Of a stretch of DNA of 64,000 nucleotides, positions 9,494 to 18,753 are shown piece after piece. Source of the DNA: Bacillus timonensis (lineage in GTDB: Bacteria; Bacillota; Bacilli; Bacillales; Bacillaceae_L); NCBI RefSeq assembly GCF_004799755.1, contig NZ_SLUB01000001.1:62001-126000 (forward strand), in the 5' to 3' direction. A program made the position numbers and the translations under genes. A model generated the notes under the pieces. That model was not told the origin of the DNA. It did not search any database and worked only from the letters and a program-made list of their open reading frames with translations. The first letter of the stretch is position 1, and the number at the start of each line of letters is the position of its first letter.

Positions 9494-10156
9494 TTGGAGG
9501 AATACCTCGTCATTATGGGGAGGACTGTCATACTTTATGTGATTATTCTTTTGATTTTTCGATTGATGGGTAAGCGTGAAATAGGTGAACTTAGTCTATT
9601 GGATTTAATTGTATCGATGATGATTGCGGAAATGGCTGTTATTGCCATTGAATCCCCAAAAGATCCAATACTGCATTCCGTGATACCGATGGCATTATTA
9701 ATGGTGGTCCAATACACACTCGCGCTCCTTTCATTAAAAAGTAAAAAAATAAGAGAAATCATTGATGGTAAACCTACTGTGATTATTAATAAGGGAAAAA
9801 TCGATGAATATGCCATGAGAAAGCAACGATATAATCTAGATGACTTATTGATGCAGCTACGAGAAAAAGATGTAAAAAACTTAGCAGATGTGGAGTTTGC
9901 CATATTAGAATCTTCAGGTGATTTGTCTGTTTTAACTAAAAGTCAAAACCGATCCCGAACAACTGATTATTCAATTGATTTACCCCTCATCCTTGATGGC
10001 CAAATTCAGAATGGACATTTAAATCAAATCAATAAATCGGAACGTTGGCTGCGCTCTGAAATGAAGAAGCTTGGGCATGCCGATATTAAGAAAATCTCCT
10101 ATTGTAGCTATCATCATGGGAAACTACATGTAGATATCAAGGACGAAAAAAGGTAA
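9494..10156 (+). CDS. yrbG: DUF421/YetF-family membrane protein (YrbG-like)
   Basis: 220 aa from a TTG start preceded by GGAGAGGAGGG. Three N-terminal helices (to about residue 80), including the family motif RLMGKREIGELSLLDLIVSM, then the cytosolic domain with GKPTVIINKGKI and LLMQLREKDV. The homologue YetF is a spore-membrane protein; the function of this paralogue is unknown. Convergent with spoVB. Confidence 0.85.
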   Translation: MEEYLVIMGRTVILYVIILLIFRLMGKREIGELSLLDLIVSMMIAEMAVIAIESPKDPILHSVIPMALLMVVQYTLALLSLKSKKIREIIDGKPTVIINKGKIDEYAMRKQRYNLDDLLMQLREKDVKNLADVEFAILESSGDLSVLTKSQNRSRTTDYSIDLPLILDGQIQNGHLNQINKSERWLRSEMKKLGHADIKKISYCSYHHGKLHVDIKDEKR

Positions 10157-10178
10157 CCAAATCGGCTACCTTTTCGTC
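10142..10178. terminator. Bidirectional terminator between yrbG and spoVB
   Basis: An imperfect stem of about 15 bp, GACGAAAAAAGGTA with TACCTTTTCGTC, overlaps the end of yrbG and lies between two convergent genes. Confidence 0.7.
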
Positions 10179-10180
10179 TC

Positions 10181-11743
10181 TTATAACAGCAATGCAAGTT
10201 TTGGACCAATGAATGGTATTCTCTTCACTTCCTCCTTTGTTAACAGCTTAAATACAAACAGGAATACGATATAAATGAATGATGTTACGGTGATTGCTAC
10301 GAGTGTTCGGGTAGCAATGGAGCTATCTGTAAGAAATAGTTGATAAAAATAGTGACCACCAACCCCAGCCAAGACCATTGTAATACCACTTTTAAGATAA
10401 TCTCGAATATAGAAGCTATAGGAAATCACTTTCACGATCGTGGAAAAATGAAGCAAGGTAACGAGCATCATCCCGATGACAATGGCAAGCGCAGCCCCCA
10501 TGATCCCAAGAGAAGGTCTTGTAGCAAGAACAAAGATAGCAGCAGTTTTAATGATATTACCAATAAAACTGTTAATCATCGCAGCCTTTGCTAAATCAAG
10601 TGCCTGCAGTGTTGCTTGAAGAGGACCTTGAAAATAATAAAAGATAAAAAACGGTGCCATTACCTGAATATAGATAGCTGAATTGCTATTTCCATACATT
10701 AGTTCCATAACAGGTGAAGCGAACACATATAAAACGACGATGGCTAACCCACCTGACACTAGTGATAAACGTAACGCCTGTTTAAGACGGTATTCTATTA
10801 ATAATGTTTGTTTTTTAGCTGCGGCTTCACTAATTGAAGGAACAAGAGCTGTTGACAAGGAAGTTGTGATAAAAGATGGAAGCATGAGCAATGGTAAAGC
10901 AAAACCCGTTAACTCTCCATATTGCCTTGTTGCTAGATGAGTGACCACACCAGCTATTGCTAAACTTTGTGCCACAACAATCGGTTCAAAAAACCACGAG
11001 ATGGATCCAATTAATCTGCTTCCCAATGTCGGTACTGCGATCCGTGTTAAGTCATGAAAGGTTTCTTTCCCGTGTTTAGCCGATTTGAAAAAGTTTTTTC
11101 GAATTCGAATCCGTTTTTTTATTTTAAACATAAAAAATAAATAGATTAATGACATTAATTCTCCAATAACAGCTGAAAGCATTGCACCTGCTGCGGCATA
11201 TTCAATTCCCATTGGAAGAAATGCTTTCGTGAATACATACACTAGTGTAATTCTGACAACTTGTTCAATGACTTGTGAATAGGCAGGCGGCTTCATATTT
11301 TGACGCCCCTGGAAATAGCCACGAAGAACAGACGAAATGGCCACAATTGGAACAATTGGTGAAATGGCTAATAATGGATAGTAGGTCCTTTGATCAGTAA
11401 GTAAAGTCTCTGATAAAAGCGGTGCAAGAAAAATCATCAATGGTGTAAAAATAATACTTAATGTACCTGTTATTGAAAGAGAGACCACTAGAATTTTTTT
11501 GATTCTTCTTTTATCACCCTGTGCCTCGGCTTCAGCTACCAACTTTGAAATGGCTACTGGCAGTCCCATCTGGGTTAAGGTAATGGTAAGGACAAACGTG
11601 GGGATTGCCATCATATAAAGCCCCACACCTTCTTCGCCAATGAGCCTGGCAACAACAATTCTATTTATAAATCCTAATATTCTTGTGATGAGTCCTGCGA
11701 TAATTAAAATTAATGTTCCTTTAAGGAATGTTTGCTTTGACAA
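10181..11743 (-). CDS. spoVB: Stage V sporulation protein B, polysaccharide-exporter-like flippase
   Basis: 520 aa multi-pass (about 14 helices) MOP/MATE-type protein, with N-terminal FLKGTLILIIAGLITRILG and GEEGVGLYMMAIP typical of SpoVB. It is needed for spore cortex synthesis, probably flipping a lipid-linked peptidoglycan precursor in the outer forespore membrane. TTG start with AGGGA eight bases upstream; an ATG six bases earlier is out of frame. Divergent from comN, the same arrangement as in B. subtilis. Confidence 0.93.
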   Translation of the reverse strand: MSKQTFLKGTLILIIAGLITRILGFINRIVVARLIGEEGVGLYMMAIPTFVLTITLTQMGLPVAISKLVAEAEAQGDKRRIKKILVVSLSITGTLSIIFTPLMIFLAPLLSETLLTDQRTYYPLLAISPIVPIVAISSVLRGYFQGRQNMKPPAYSQVIEQVVRITLVYVFTKAFLPMGIEYAAAGAMLSAVIGELMSLIYLFFMFKIKKRIRIRKNFFKSAKHGKETFHDLTRIAVPTLGSRLIGSISWFFEPIVVAQSLAIAGVVTHLATRQYGELTGFALPLLMLPSFITTSLSTALVPSISEAAAKKQTLLIEYRLKQALRLSLVSGGLAIVVLYVFASPVMELMYGNSNSAIYIQVMAPFFIFYYFQGPLQATLQALDLAKAAMINSFIGNIIKTAAIFVLATRPSLGIMGAALAIVIGMMLVTLLHFSTIVKVISYSFYIRDYLKSGITMVLAGVGGHYFYQLFLTDSSIATRTLVAITVTSFIYIVFLFVFKLLTKEEVKRIPFIGPKLALLL

Positions 11744-11849
11744 TTCATTTTCCCTACCTTCTCAAAAAAGGTGATATCATTTACAATTAACTATATGCAA
11801 GGTATGTGGCCAAGCATGACAAGTATTCGTAAATTGGGAGAGATGACGA

Positions 11850-12152
11850 GTGAACCAAGCAGAGACTCACATGTATGACAGGTTTCGTGAAACAGTTCGT
11901 CCATTTTTAAAAAGTAAGTTAGAGGAATTCGAACTGTACGGATATGACAGTGTGAAAGAGGAAGAACTTTGGGAGTTCTTAAAAAACAAAAAATGGAGAA
12001 AAGAAAAAGAAGAGAAGCTTTTATATCAAATTGCGAGTGATATTTTATCTGTTAAAGTTGGAGAATATATGAATTATGCAACTGTAGAAGCTTTTAAAGG
12101 GCCAAATTGGTTTGAAGGTGAAGGAAAAGACGTACTAGAAAAATTACTCTAA
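11850..12152 (+). CDS. comN: Post-transcriptional regulator ComN
   Basis: 100 aa, all alpha and highly charged, GTG start after GGGAGAG. Matches ComN (YrzD), a small protein that in B. subtilis promotes comE mRNA accumulation for competence and is located between spoVB and secDF. No domain beyond the family is visible. Confidence 0.85.
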   Translation: MNQAETHMYDRFRETVRPFLKSKLEEFELYGYDSVKEEELWEFLKNKKWRKEKEEKLLYQIASDILSVKVGEYMNYATVEAFKGPNWFEGEGKDVLEKLL

Positions 12153-12207
12153 TTTTAGTAAATATAAAATATTATTGATGTGGCTCATCAAATAAGAAAA
12201 GCTGCAA

Positions 12208-12236
12208 TTGACATGAAAATCGCATTGTTTCATAAT
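12208..12236 (+). promoter_or_regulatory. Sigma-A promoter of secDF
   Basis: TTGACA (12208-12213), a 17-bp spacer, and CATAAT (12231-12236). Confidence 0.75.
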
Positions 12237-12302
12237 TGTGATGGAGGGCTTAAAGGACAAGTTATGTTTTTTAAGCTGTTATAAAGGAGGATCTACATAC
12301 TT

Positions 12303-14549
12303 ATGGTTAAAAAAGGCCGCATCGTGGTGTTCTTTGTATTGGTACTTCTCTTTGGTGCCTTAATCGGAGTTACTGGTACAGATACCGCAAAAAACATCAA
12401 ATTGGGACTCGATCTTCAAGGTGGTTTTGAAATTCTTTATGAGGTAAAGCCAGCGAAGGAAGGCGATGTCATTGACAGAGAAGCCCTAGTAAGTACGGTA
12501 AATGCATTAAATAACCGTGTTAACGTGCTAGGGGTAAATGAGCCTAATATTCAAATTGAAGGTAAAGATCGCGTTCGTGTGCAATTAGCGGGTGTAGAAG
12601 ACCAGGAAAAGGTTCGTGAAATTCTATCAACCCAAGCTAAACTTACATTTCGAGATGTGAACGATAACGTCTTATTGGACGGTTCTCAACTAGCCCAAAA
12701 TGGTGCTAAACAATCATTTGATGAAATGGGTAGTCCAGCTGTTTCTTTAACAGTTAAAAACTCAGATGATCTAAAAAACGCTACACAAAAAGTTCTGGAC
12801 TTGGCTCCGAACAATTTAATGGTCATTTGGTTAGACTTTGAAGAAGGTGTAGATTCCTTTGAAGCTGAGAGTAAAAAAACAAATCCAAAGTATCTTTCAG
12901 CTGCCGGCGTTGACCAAGTATTCAACACGAAAACGGTATCAATCGAAGGTGGTAACTTTACAGTTGAATCTGCAAAAGAACTCGCTTCCTTGTTAAACGC
13001 AGGAGCACTTCCTGTTGATTTGGAAGAAATTTATTCAACTTCAGTAGGAGCAAAATTTGGTGAGCAGGCGTTAGATAAAACCGTTTTCGCAGGAGCAATT
13101 GGTATTTTCTTAGTGCTATTATTCATGCTTGTATTTTACCGCTTCCCTGGTTTAATTGCTGCCATTACTTTAAGTATTTTTGTTTATTTAAACTTATTGG
13201 TGTTTGACTGGATGAATGCAGTTCTTACATTACCAGGTATAGCAGCCCTAATCCTAGGGGTAGGTATGGCAGTCGATGCCAACATTATTACCTATGAAAG
13301 AATCAAGGAAGAGATAAGGTCCGGGAAGTCCATCTTGTCGGCATATCGTACTGGTAATAAAAACTCATTTTTAACTATCTTTGATGCAAACATTACAACT
13401 ATATTAGCTGGCGTGGTTTTATTTGTTTTTGGTAACAGTGCCGTAAAAGGCTTTGCTACAATGTTAATCGTGAGTATTTTATTAAGCTTCTTAACAGCGG
13501 TATATGGTAGTAGACTTTTGTTAGGTCTTTGGGTTAATAGTAAATTTTTAAATAAAAAACCAAGTTGGTTTGGTGTTAAGCAAAGTCAGATTCGAAATCT
13601 TGCAGATGCCGATGAAGAAGGAAATTACCCAACTAAATTTGATCGCTTTGATTTTGCAAAGCATAAGAATAAATTTTTTATTGCATCCGGCATTATGGTC
13701 ATTGCGGGAATAGCAGTATTAGCAATCTTTAGGCTAAACCTTGGAATTGATTTTGTTGCTGGTACTCGTATGGAGGTACTTAGTGACCATCCGATCTCCC
13801 AAGAGGAATTTAAAGATGAGCTAAGTAAGCTAAATCTAGAAGCTAAAGAAATCGTTATTTCTGGGGATAATAAAGACATTGGGGTTGCTCGATTTGCAGA
13901 CGAACTTTCAAAAGATGAAGTCAACAAAGTTAAAGCGCATTTCCATGACCTCTATGGAGCAGACCCTAATGTAAGTACAGTCTCTCCTACAGTTGGAAAA
14001 GAATTGGCACGTAACGCCTTTTTAGCAAGCTTAATCGCGATGGCTGGTATTATCATCTATGTGGCATTCCGCTTCGAATGGCTAATGGGGCTTGCTGCGA
14101 TTGTGGCATTATTCCATGATGCATTATTTATGATTGTCATCTTTAGTGTCACAAGACTTGAGGTAGACGTTACCTTTATCGCAGCAATCTTAACGATTAT
14201 TGGTTACTCAATTAACGATACCATTGTAACCTTTGATAGAATTCGTGAACTATTGAAGAAGAAAAAACGTGTTAAAACCTATGAAGATTTAGCAAGTGTT
14301 GTGAATAGTGGATTAAGACAAACATTAGGACGCTCGGTTAATACCGCAATTACGGTCATCTTTACAAGTGTTGCGTTATTACTTTTAGGTGGACAAGCAA
14401 TCACAAACTTCTCGTTTGCGTTAACAGTTGGTTTAGTGGCTGGTATGTATTCATCTATTTTTATTGCAGCACAGCTTTGGTTAGTTTGGAAAACAAAGCA
14501 AATCACAAAAAAACGTCCTGTGAAAACCGAGACAGAACCACAGGTGTAA
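12303..14549 (+). CDS. secDF: Protein translocase SecDF (fused SecD and SecF)
   Basis: 748 aa. The SecD half has one N-terminal helix, the LGLDLQGGFEILYEV signature, a large extracellular domain, and five helices starting near residue 260 (GVGMAVDANIITYERIKEE). The SecF half begins near residue 455 (FRLNLGIDFVAGT) with five helices and GYSINDTIVTFDRIRE. It uses the proton gradient to pull secreted proteins out of SecYEG. Fusion into one chain is normal in Bacillus. It has its own sigma-A-like promoter and a strong terminator. Confidence 0.97.
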   Translation: MVKKGRIVVFFVLVLLFGALIGVTGTDTAKNIKLGLDLQGGFEILYEVKPAKEGDVIDREALVSTVNALNNRVNVLGVNEPNIQIEGKDRVRVQLAGVEDQEKVREILSTQAKLTFRDVNDNVLLDGSQLAQNGAKQSFDEMGSPAVSLTVKNSDDLKNATQKVLDLAPNNLMVIWLDFEEGVDSFEAESKKTNPKYLSAAGVDQVFNTKTVSIEGGNFTVESAKELASLLNAGALPVDLEEIYSTSVGAKFGEQALDKTVFAGAIGIFLVLLFMLVFYRFPGLIAAITLSIFVYLNLLVFDWMNAVLTLPGIAALILGVGMAVDANIITYERIKEEIRSGKSILSAYRTGNKNSFLTIFDANITTILAGVVLFVFGNSAVKGFATMLIVSILLSFLTAVYGSRLLLGLWVNSKFLNKKPSWFGVKQSQIRNLADADEEGNYPTKFDRFDFAKHKNKFFIASGIMVIAGIAVLAIFRLNLGIDFVAGTRMEVLSDHPISQEEFKDELSKLNLEAKEIVISGDNKDIGVARFADELSKDEVNKVKAHFHDLYGADPNVSTVSPTVGKELARNAFLASLIAMAGIIIYVAFRFEWLMGLAAIVALFHDALFMIVIFSVTRLEVDVTFIAAILTIIGYSINDTIVTFDRIRELLKKKKRVKTYEDLASVVNSGLRQTLGRSVNTAITVIFTSVALLLLGGQAITNFSFALTVGLVAGMYSSIFIAAQLWLVWKTKQITKKRPVKTETEPQV

Positions 14550-14555
14550 TTGAGT

Positions 14556-14590
14556 AAAGCCGTGAATATTCACGGCTTTTTAATTTTTTT
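14556..14590 (+). terminator. Intrinsic terminator of secDF
   Basis: A perfect palindromic stem (14556-14579, AAAGCCGTGAAT and its complement) followed by a T-rich tail. Confidence 0.92.
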
Positions 14591-14611
14591 ATACATGATG
14601 AGTTATTTTAG

Positions 14612-14627
14612 TTTTGGTTAGACTAAA
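14612..14627 (+). promoter_or_regulatory. Possible MntR/DtxR-type operator before the cation-efflux gene
   Basis: TTTTGGTTAGACTAAA matches 14 of 16 bases of the TTTAGGTTAGCCTAAA form known for manganese/iron repressors of the DtxR family in Firmicutes. It overlaps a wider inverted repeat TTTTAGT/ACTAAAA (14606-14628). Inference only. Confidence 0.35.
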
Positions 14628-14681
14628 AAACATGTGTAGAATTTCTAAATGGGTAAATGATGTGGGGAGGCTGAGGGTTTA

Positions 14682-15578
14682 TTGAAGGAGAAAGATCGCT
14701 TTAAACAAGCAGAAAAAGCCATTATCATCGGTGTAGTGGGGAATATTATACTAGCTATTATTAAATGGGTCATTGGGGTTCAATCCAATAGCCGGGCGCT
14801 TATTGCTGACGCTGTTCACTCAGCATCCGATGTAGCAGGTTCAGTGGCAGTATACATCGGAGTGAGAGCTGCTAAAAGACCACCAGATGAAGATCATCCG
14901 TATGGGCATGGGAAAGCTGAATCAGTTTCCGCTATCATTGTGGCGGTACTGCTCGCACTCGTTGGTTTTGAAATCGGGAAAGCTTCTATCGAGGCATTTT
15001 TTAAGCCGATTGAGGTACCTAAAACGATGGCTATTTACGCGGTCCTATTTTCAATCATTATTAAAGAAATCATGTTTCGGTATAAATACAATCTTGGAAA
15101 AAAGATTAAGAGTGATGCACTTATTATTAATGCCTATGATGATCGTTCCGATGTATTTGCATCGATTGCAACCCTTGTGGGAATCGTAGGAGCTATCCTA
15201 GGTGGATATCTAGGGCTGGATTGGCTTGTGTATGCTGATCCTGTTGCGGGCCTGGTTGTGGCGGTTCTTATCGTGAAAATGGCATGGGAATTCGGAACGG
15301 AAGCCATACATAATACATTGGACCATGTACTAAATGATGAAGATACGAAAGAATTTAGAAAGCTTGTCATGTCTGTTCCAGAAGTGAAAAAAATTACAGA
15401 ACTTCATGCGCGTGAACATGGGCATTATGTAATTGTTGATTTGAAAATTTCTGTTGACCCGTATATGACGGTGGAAGAAGGTCATAAAGTCGGTAAAAAA
15501 GTAAAAGCAAAGCTAATGGAATATGCGCAAGTACAAAATGTGTTTGTCCATATTAATCCATACTCCGACGATGATTAA
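14682..15578 (+). CDS. Cation diffusion facilitator, probable manganese exporter
   Basis: 298 aa CDF protein, TTG start after GGGGAGG. Six membrane helices are expected in the first 210 residues, then a cytosolic domain (VPEVKKITELHAREHGHYVIVDLKISVD). Metal-site residues seen: HSASD in helix 2 and DDRSD (D-x3-D) in helix 5; the D-x3-D form rather than H-x3-D is common in Mn exporters such as B. subtilis MneP/MneS. A possible MntR-type operator lies upstream. Zn or Fe transport cannot be excluded from sequence. Confidence 0.85.
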   Translation: MKEKDRFKQAEKAIIIGVVGNIILAIIKWVIGVQSNSRALIADAVHSASDVAGSVAVYIGVRAAKRPPDEDHPYGHGKAESVSAIIVAVLLALVGFEIGKASIEAFFKPIEVPKTMAIYAVLFSIIIKEIMFRYKYNLGKKIKSDALIINAYDDRSDVFASIATLVGIVGAILGGYLGLDWLVYADPVAGLVVAVLIVKMAWEFGTEAIHNTLDHVLNDEDTKEFRKLVMSVPEVKKITELHAREHGHYVIVDLKISVDPYMTVEEGHKVGKKVKAKLMEYAQVQNVFVHINPYSDDD

Positions 15579-15603
15579 CGCAACTTTAGGTAAATGTCAA
15601 TCA

Positions 15604-15632
15604 TTGTAACGCACATTAAGCTCCTGTATAAT
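15604..15632 (+). promoter_or_regulatory. Sigma-A promoter of recJ-apt
   Basis: TTGTAA (15604-15609), 17-bp spacer, perfect TATAAT (15627-15632). Confidence 0.8.
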
Positions 15633-15655
15633 AGTGTGGTTAAGGGGTGAAGCTT

Positions 15656-18010
15656 TTGTTACAATCTAAAACTCGTTGGAAAGTAAATGAATACAACCAG
15701 ATAGACACAAATCTACTAGTTAAAGAACTGCAGGTTACACCTCTAGTAGCATCCCTGCTTGTGAATAGAGGGCTCACAACCATCGAATCAGCTCGTGAAT
15801 TTTTAGAACCAGAACAACTTGATTTCCATGACCCATTTTTACTAGATCAAATGGATATTGCAATTGAGAGAATGATGAAAGCCATTGAAAATGGGGAACG
15901 AATCCTAGTGTTTGGTGATTATGATGCCGATGGTGTTAGCAGTACGACCGTTATGGTTACTTCTTTAAAAGAAAAAGGTGCGCTTGTTGATTTTTATATA
16001 CCAAATCGTTTCACTGAAGGCTATGGACCGAATGAAGCGGCTTTTCGATGGGCAAAATCAGAAGGATTTTCGCTAATTATTACCGTAGATACGGGAATTT
16101 CAGCCATCCATGAAGCCGAGGTTGCTAAAGAAATAGGAATTGATTTAATTATTACAGATCACCATGAAGTTGGTCCTGAACTACCAGTTGCGACAGCCAT
16201 TATTCACCCGAAAAAACCAAATAGTCAGTATCCGTTTAAAGAATTGGCAGGGGTCGGGGTTGCTTTTAAAGTGGCACATGCTTTACGGGGTGAAGTCCCT
16301 ATCGATTTATTGGATGTCGCAGTAATTGGGACAATTGCTGACTTAGTTCCCTTACATGGAGAAAATCGTCTCCTCGCAAAAAAGGGCATAAGAGCTTTAC
16401 AAAATACCGAGAGACCAGGATTAAAGGCATTATTAAAAAAAGCAAAAATCGAAAACAATGATATATCTGAGGAAACAGTTGGATTTGCAATTGGACCAAG
16501 GATAAATGCAGTTGGTCGTCTGCAATCAGCTGATCCTGCAGTTGATTTATTAATGACAAATGATCCTGAGGAAGCCTTATATATTGCCGATGAAATTGAT
16601 GAACTAAATAAAGAAAGACAACAATTGGTTAATCAAATGACACAAGAAGCTATTCGGGAGGTTGAAGAAAATTATCCGCCTGCTTCAAATTCTGTATTAG
16701 TCATCGCAAGAGAAGGGTGGAACTCTGGTGTTATTGGAATTGTTGCTTCCAGATTAGTTGATCGTTTCTATCGGCCAACGATTGTTTTAAGCATTGATTC
16801 TGAAAAAGGATTGGCAAAGGGCTCTGCAAGAAGTATTGCAGGCTTTAATCTTTATGAAAGTCTATCGACATGTCGCGATATTTTACCGCATTTTGGCGGA
16901 CATCCAATGGCTGCTGGAATGACTCTAAAAGTGGATGATGTAAATGACCTCAGGAATCGTCTGAATGTGATTGCGAATGAAGTATTATCACCAGAAGACT
17001 TTCAACCAGTTACAACCGTTGATGCAATTTGCAGTATTCAAGATATTTCGCTTGAATCTATTAATGAAATGAACAAATTAGCACCATATGGAATGGGAAA
17101 TCCAAAACCAATCGTGCAAATTAATGATGTTGGGGTCAATACACTCCGACGTATTGGTGCCGATCAGAGCCATTTAAAAGTTGTTCTTCAGGATGAACCA
17201 CATACATTAGATGGAATTGGTTTTGGGCTTGGATATACATGTGATGGAATTTCACCATTATCAAAGGTGTCAGTAATTGGTGAGCTATCTATTAATGAAT
17301 GGAACAATAGCCGAAAGCCACAAATGATGCTTCAGGATATAGCTGTTAATGAATGGCAATTATTTGATATTCGGGGTATGCGTGATTTTTCTTCATATCT
17401 AAAAAAAATTAGGGATGACAATCTCCATTTAATTGCATTTTCGAAATTGACAATAGATAAACTACAACTATCAAATCTTGAATTTAGTATTGTCTCATCC
17501 CTTGAAGAAGCATCTAACCTTCAATTAGATTCAAAGCATGTTGTTCTTCTTGATTTACCTGAGGAAGCTGAATGGATTGAGGCTCTATTTGAGACAAGCT
17601 TTCCAAATCGCATTTATACCTTATTTTTCCATGAGCAGGATCATTTTTTCAGCACAATCCCAACGCGAGAGCATTTTAAATGGTTTTATGCATTTCTTGC
17701 AAAAAAAGGTCCGTTTGATATGAATCGCTATGCCCATGAGTTAGCAAAATATAGAGGATGGTCAACAGAAACAATTGATTTTATGTCACAGGTGTTTTTT
17801 GACTTAGATTTTGTTAAAATAAACAATGGATTTATTTCTTTATCAAATCAAGCTAAGAAAAGGGATTTGACTGAATCAAGAACATATCAATTGAAAGCTA
17901 GTAGAATTGAATTGGAAAAGCAATTATTGTATTCATCATATCAACAATTAAAGCATTGGTTTGATGCCATAAATAAAGGTTCGCATTCGCTTGAGGAGGC
18001 AATTAAATAA
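15656..18010 (+). CDS. recJ: Single-stranded-DNA-specific exonuclease RecJ
   Basis: TTG at 15656 is chosen: it gives [10 protein letters not shown], the usual Bacillus start, and AAGGGG lies eight bases upstream; the in-frame GTG at 15647 overlaps that site. 784 aa. DHH-type phosphoesterase with [17 protein letters not shown] and a DHHA1 segment containing [11 protein letters not shown], then an OB-fold and the extra C-terminal domain of Firmicute RecJ. 5'-3' exonuclease acting in recombination and mismatch repair. Its stop overlaps the apt start by one base (TAATG), so translation is coupled. Confidence 0.95.
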   Translation: MLQSKTRWKVNEYNQIDTNLLVKELQVTPLVASLLVNRGLTTIESAREFLEPEQLDFHDPFLLDQMDIAIERMMKAIENGERILVFGDYDADGVSSTTVMVTSLKEKGALVDFYIPNRFTEGYGPNEAAFRWAKSEGFSLIITVDTGISAIHEAEVAKEIGIDLIITDHHEVGPELPVATAIIHPKKPNSQYPFKELAGVGVAFKVAHALRGEVPIDLLDVAVIGTIADLVPLHGENRLLAKKGIRALQNTERPGLKALLKKAKIENNDISEETVGFAIGPRINAVGRLQSADPAVDLLMTNDPEEALYIADEIDELNKERQQLVNQMTQEAIREVEENYPPASNSVLVIAREGWNSGVIGIVASRLVDRFYRPTIVLSIDSEKGLAKGSARSIAGFNLYESLSTCRDILPHFGGHPMAAGMTLKVDDVNDLRNRLNVIANEVLSPEDFQPVTTVDAICSIQDISLESINEMNKLAPYGMGNPKPIVQINDVGVNTLRRIGADQSHLKVVLQDEPHTLDGIGFGLGYTCDGISPLSKVSVIGELSINEWNNSRKPQMMLQDIAVNEWQLFDIRGMRDFSSYLKKIRDDNLHLIAFSKLTIDKLQLSNLEFSIVSSLEEASNLQLDSKHVVLLDLPEEAEWIEALFETSFPNRIYTLFFHEQDHFFSTIPTREHFKWFYAFLAKKGPFDMNRYAHELAKYRGWSTETIDFMSQVFFDLDFVKINNGFISLSNQAKKRDLTESRTYQLKASRIELEKQLLYSSYQQLKHWFDAINKGSHSLEEAIK

Positions 18011-18522
18011 TGGATTTAGAAAAATTTATCGAAATTGTGGATGACTATCCAAAGCCAGGAATCAAATTTAAAGATATTACACCATTAATGAATGACGGTG
18101 AGGCATATAAATATGCTACAGACCAGATCGTGAAATATGCTAGAGAAAAAGAAATTGATCTTGTCGTTGGACCAGAGGCTCGCGGCTTCATTATTGGTTG
18201 TCCTGTCGCATACTCACATGGTGTTGGCTTTGCTCCTGTTAGAAAAGAAGGAAAGCTGCCTAGAGACGTCATTAAAGTAGAATATGGGCTTGAGTATGGA
18301 AAAGATGTTCTAACCATTCATAAAGATGCAATTAAACCAGGTCAACGTGTATTAATCACAGATGATTTATTAGCAACTGGAGGTACAATAGAAGCCACCA
18401 TCAATCTTGTTGAACAACTTGGTGGTATTGTAGCGGGGATTGCATTCCTAATCGAACTAACTTACCTAGATGGCCGTAAAAAATTAGATGGTTATGATGT
18501 ACTAACACTCATGCAGTTTTAA
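18010..18522 (+). CDS. apt: Adenine phosphoribosyltransferase
   Basis: 170 aa, full length. Converts adenine and PRPP to AMP. The PRPP-binding loop is [13 protein letters not shown]; the N-terminal FPKPGIxFxDI-type signature appears as [16 protein letters not shown]. Overlaps recJ by one base. Confidence 0.97.
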   Translation: MDLEKFIEIVDDYPKPGIKFKDITPLMNDGEAYKYATDQIVKYAREKEIDLVVGPEARGFIIGCPVAYSHGVGFAPVRKEGKLPRDVIKVEYGLEYGKDVLTIHKDAIKPGQRVLITDDLLATGGTIEATINLVEQLGGIVAGIAFLIELTYLDGRKKLDGYDVLTLMQF

Positions 18523-18531
18523 GTTCTCTAT

Positions 18532-18567
18532 AAAAAAGCGCTCAGATTAATTCTGAGTGCTTTTTTT
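18532..18567 (+). terminator. Intrinsic terminator of recJ-apt
   Basis: A stem of about 14 bp (18532-18546 with complement, loop TTAA) ends in seven T. Confidence 0.92.
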
Positions 18568-18696
18568 AGTAAAGTTTCGTTTTTACTCTTAAAAATAGAA
18601 TTTTTCATCACTATATGCAATATTTCTGTTATTTCCCTTTACAACTTTCGAGATTTTCAAGATAATAGTAACAATAACCTAATTTTATATATAAAA

Positions 18697-18728
18697 AAAG
18701 ATTCAAAGAATTCTTTCTTTGAATCTTT
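18697..18728 (+). promoter_or_regulatory. Perfect hairpin in the relA leader
   Basis: A 14-bp perfect stem (18697-18710 with 18715-18728, loop TTCT) lies ten bases before the relA ribosome-binding site and has no T-tract. Role unknown. Confidence 0.6.
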
Positions 18729-18753
18729 AATTTCTAAAAAGGTGATAAAATCT

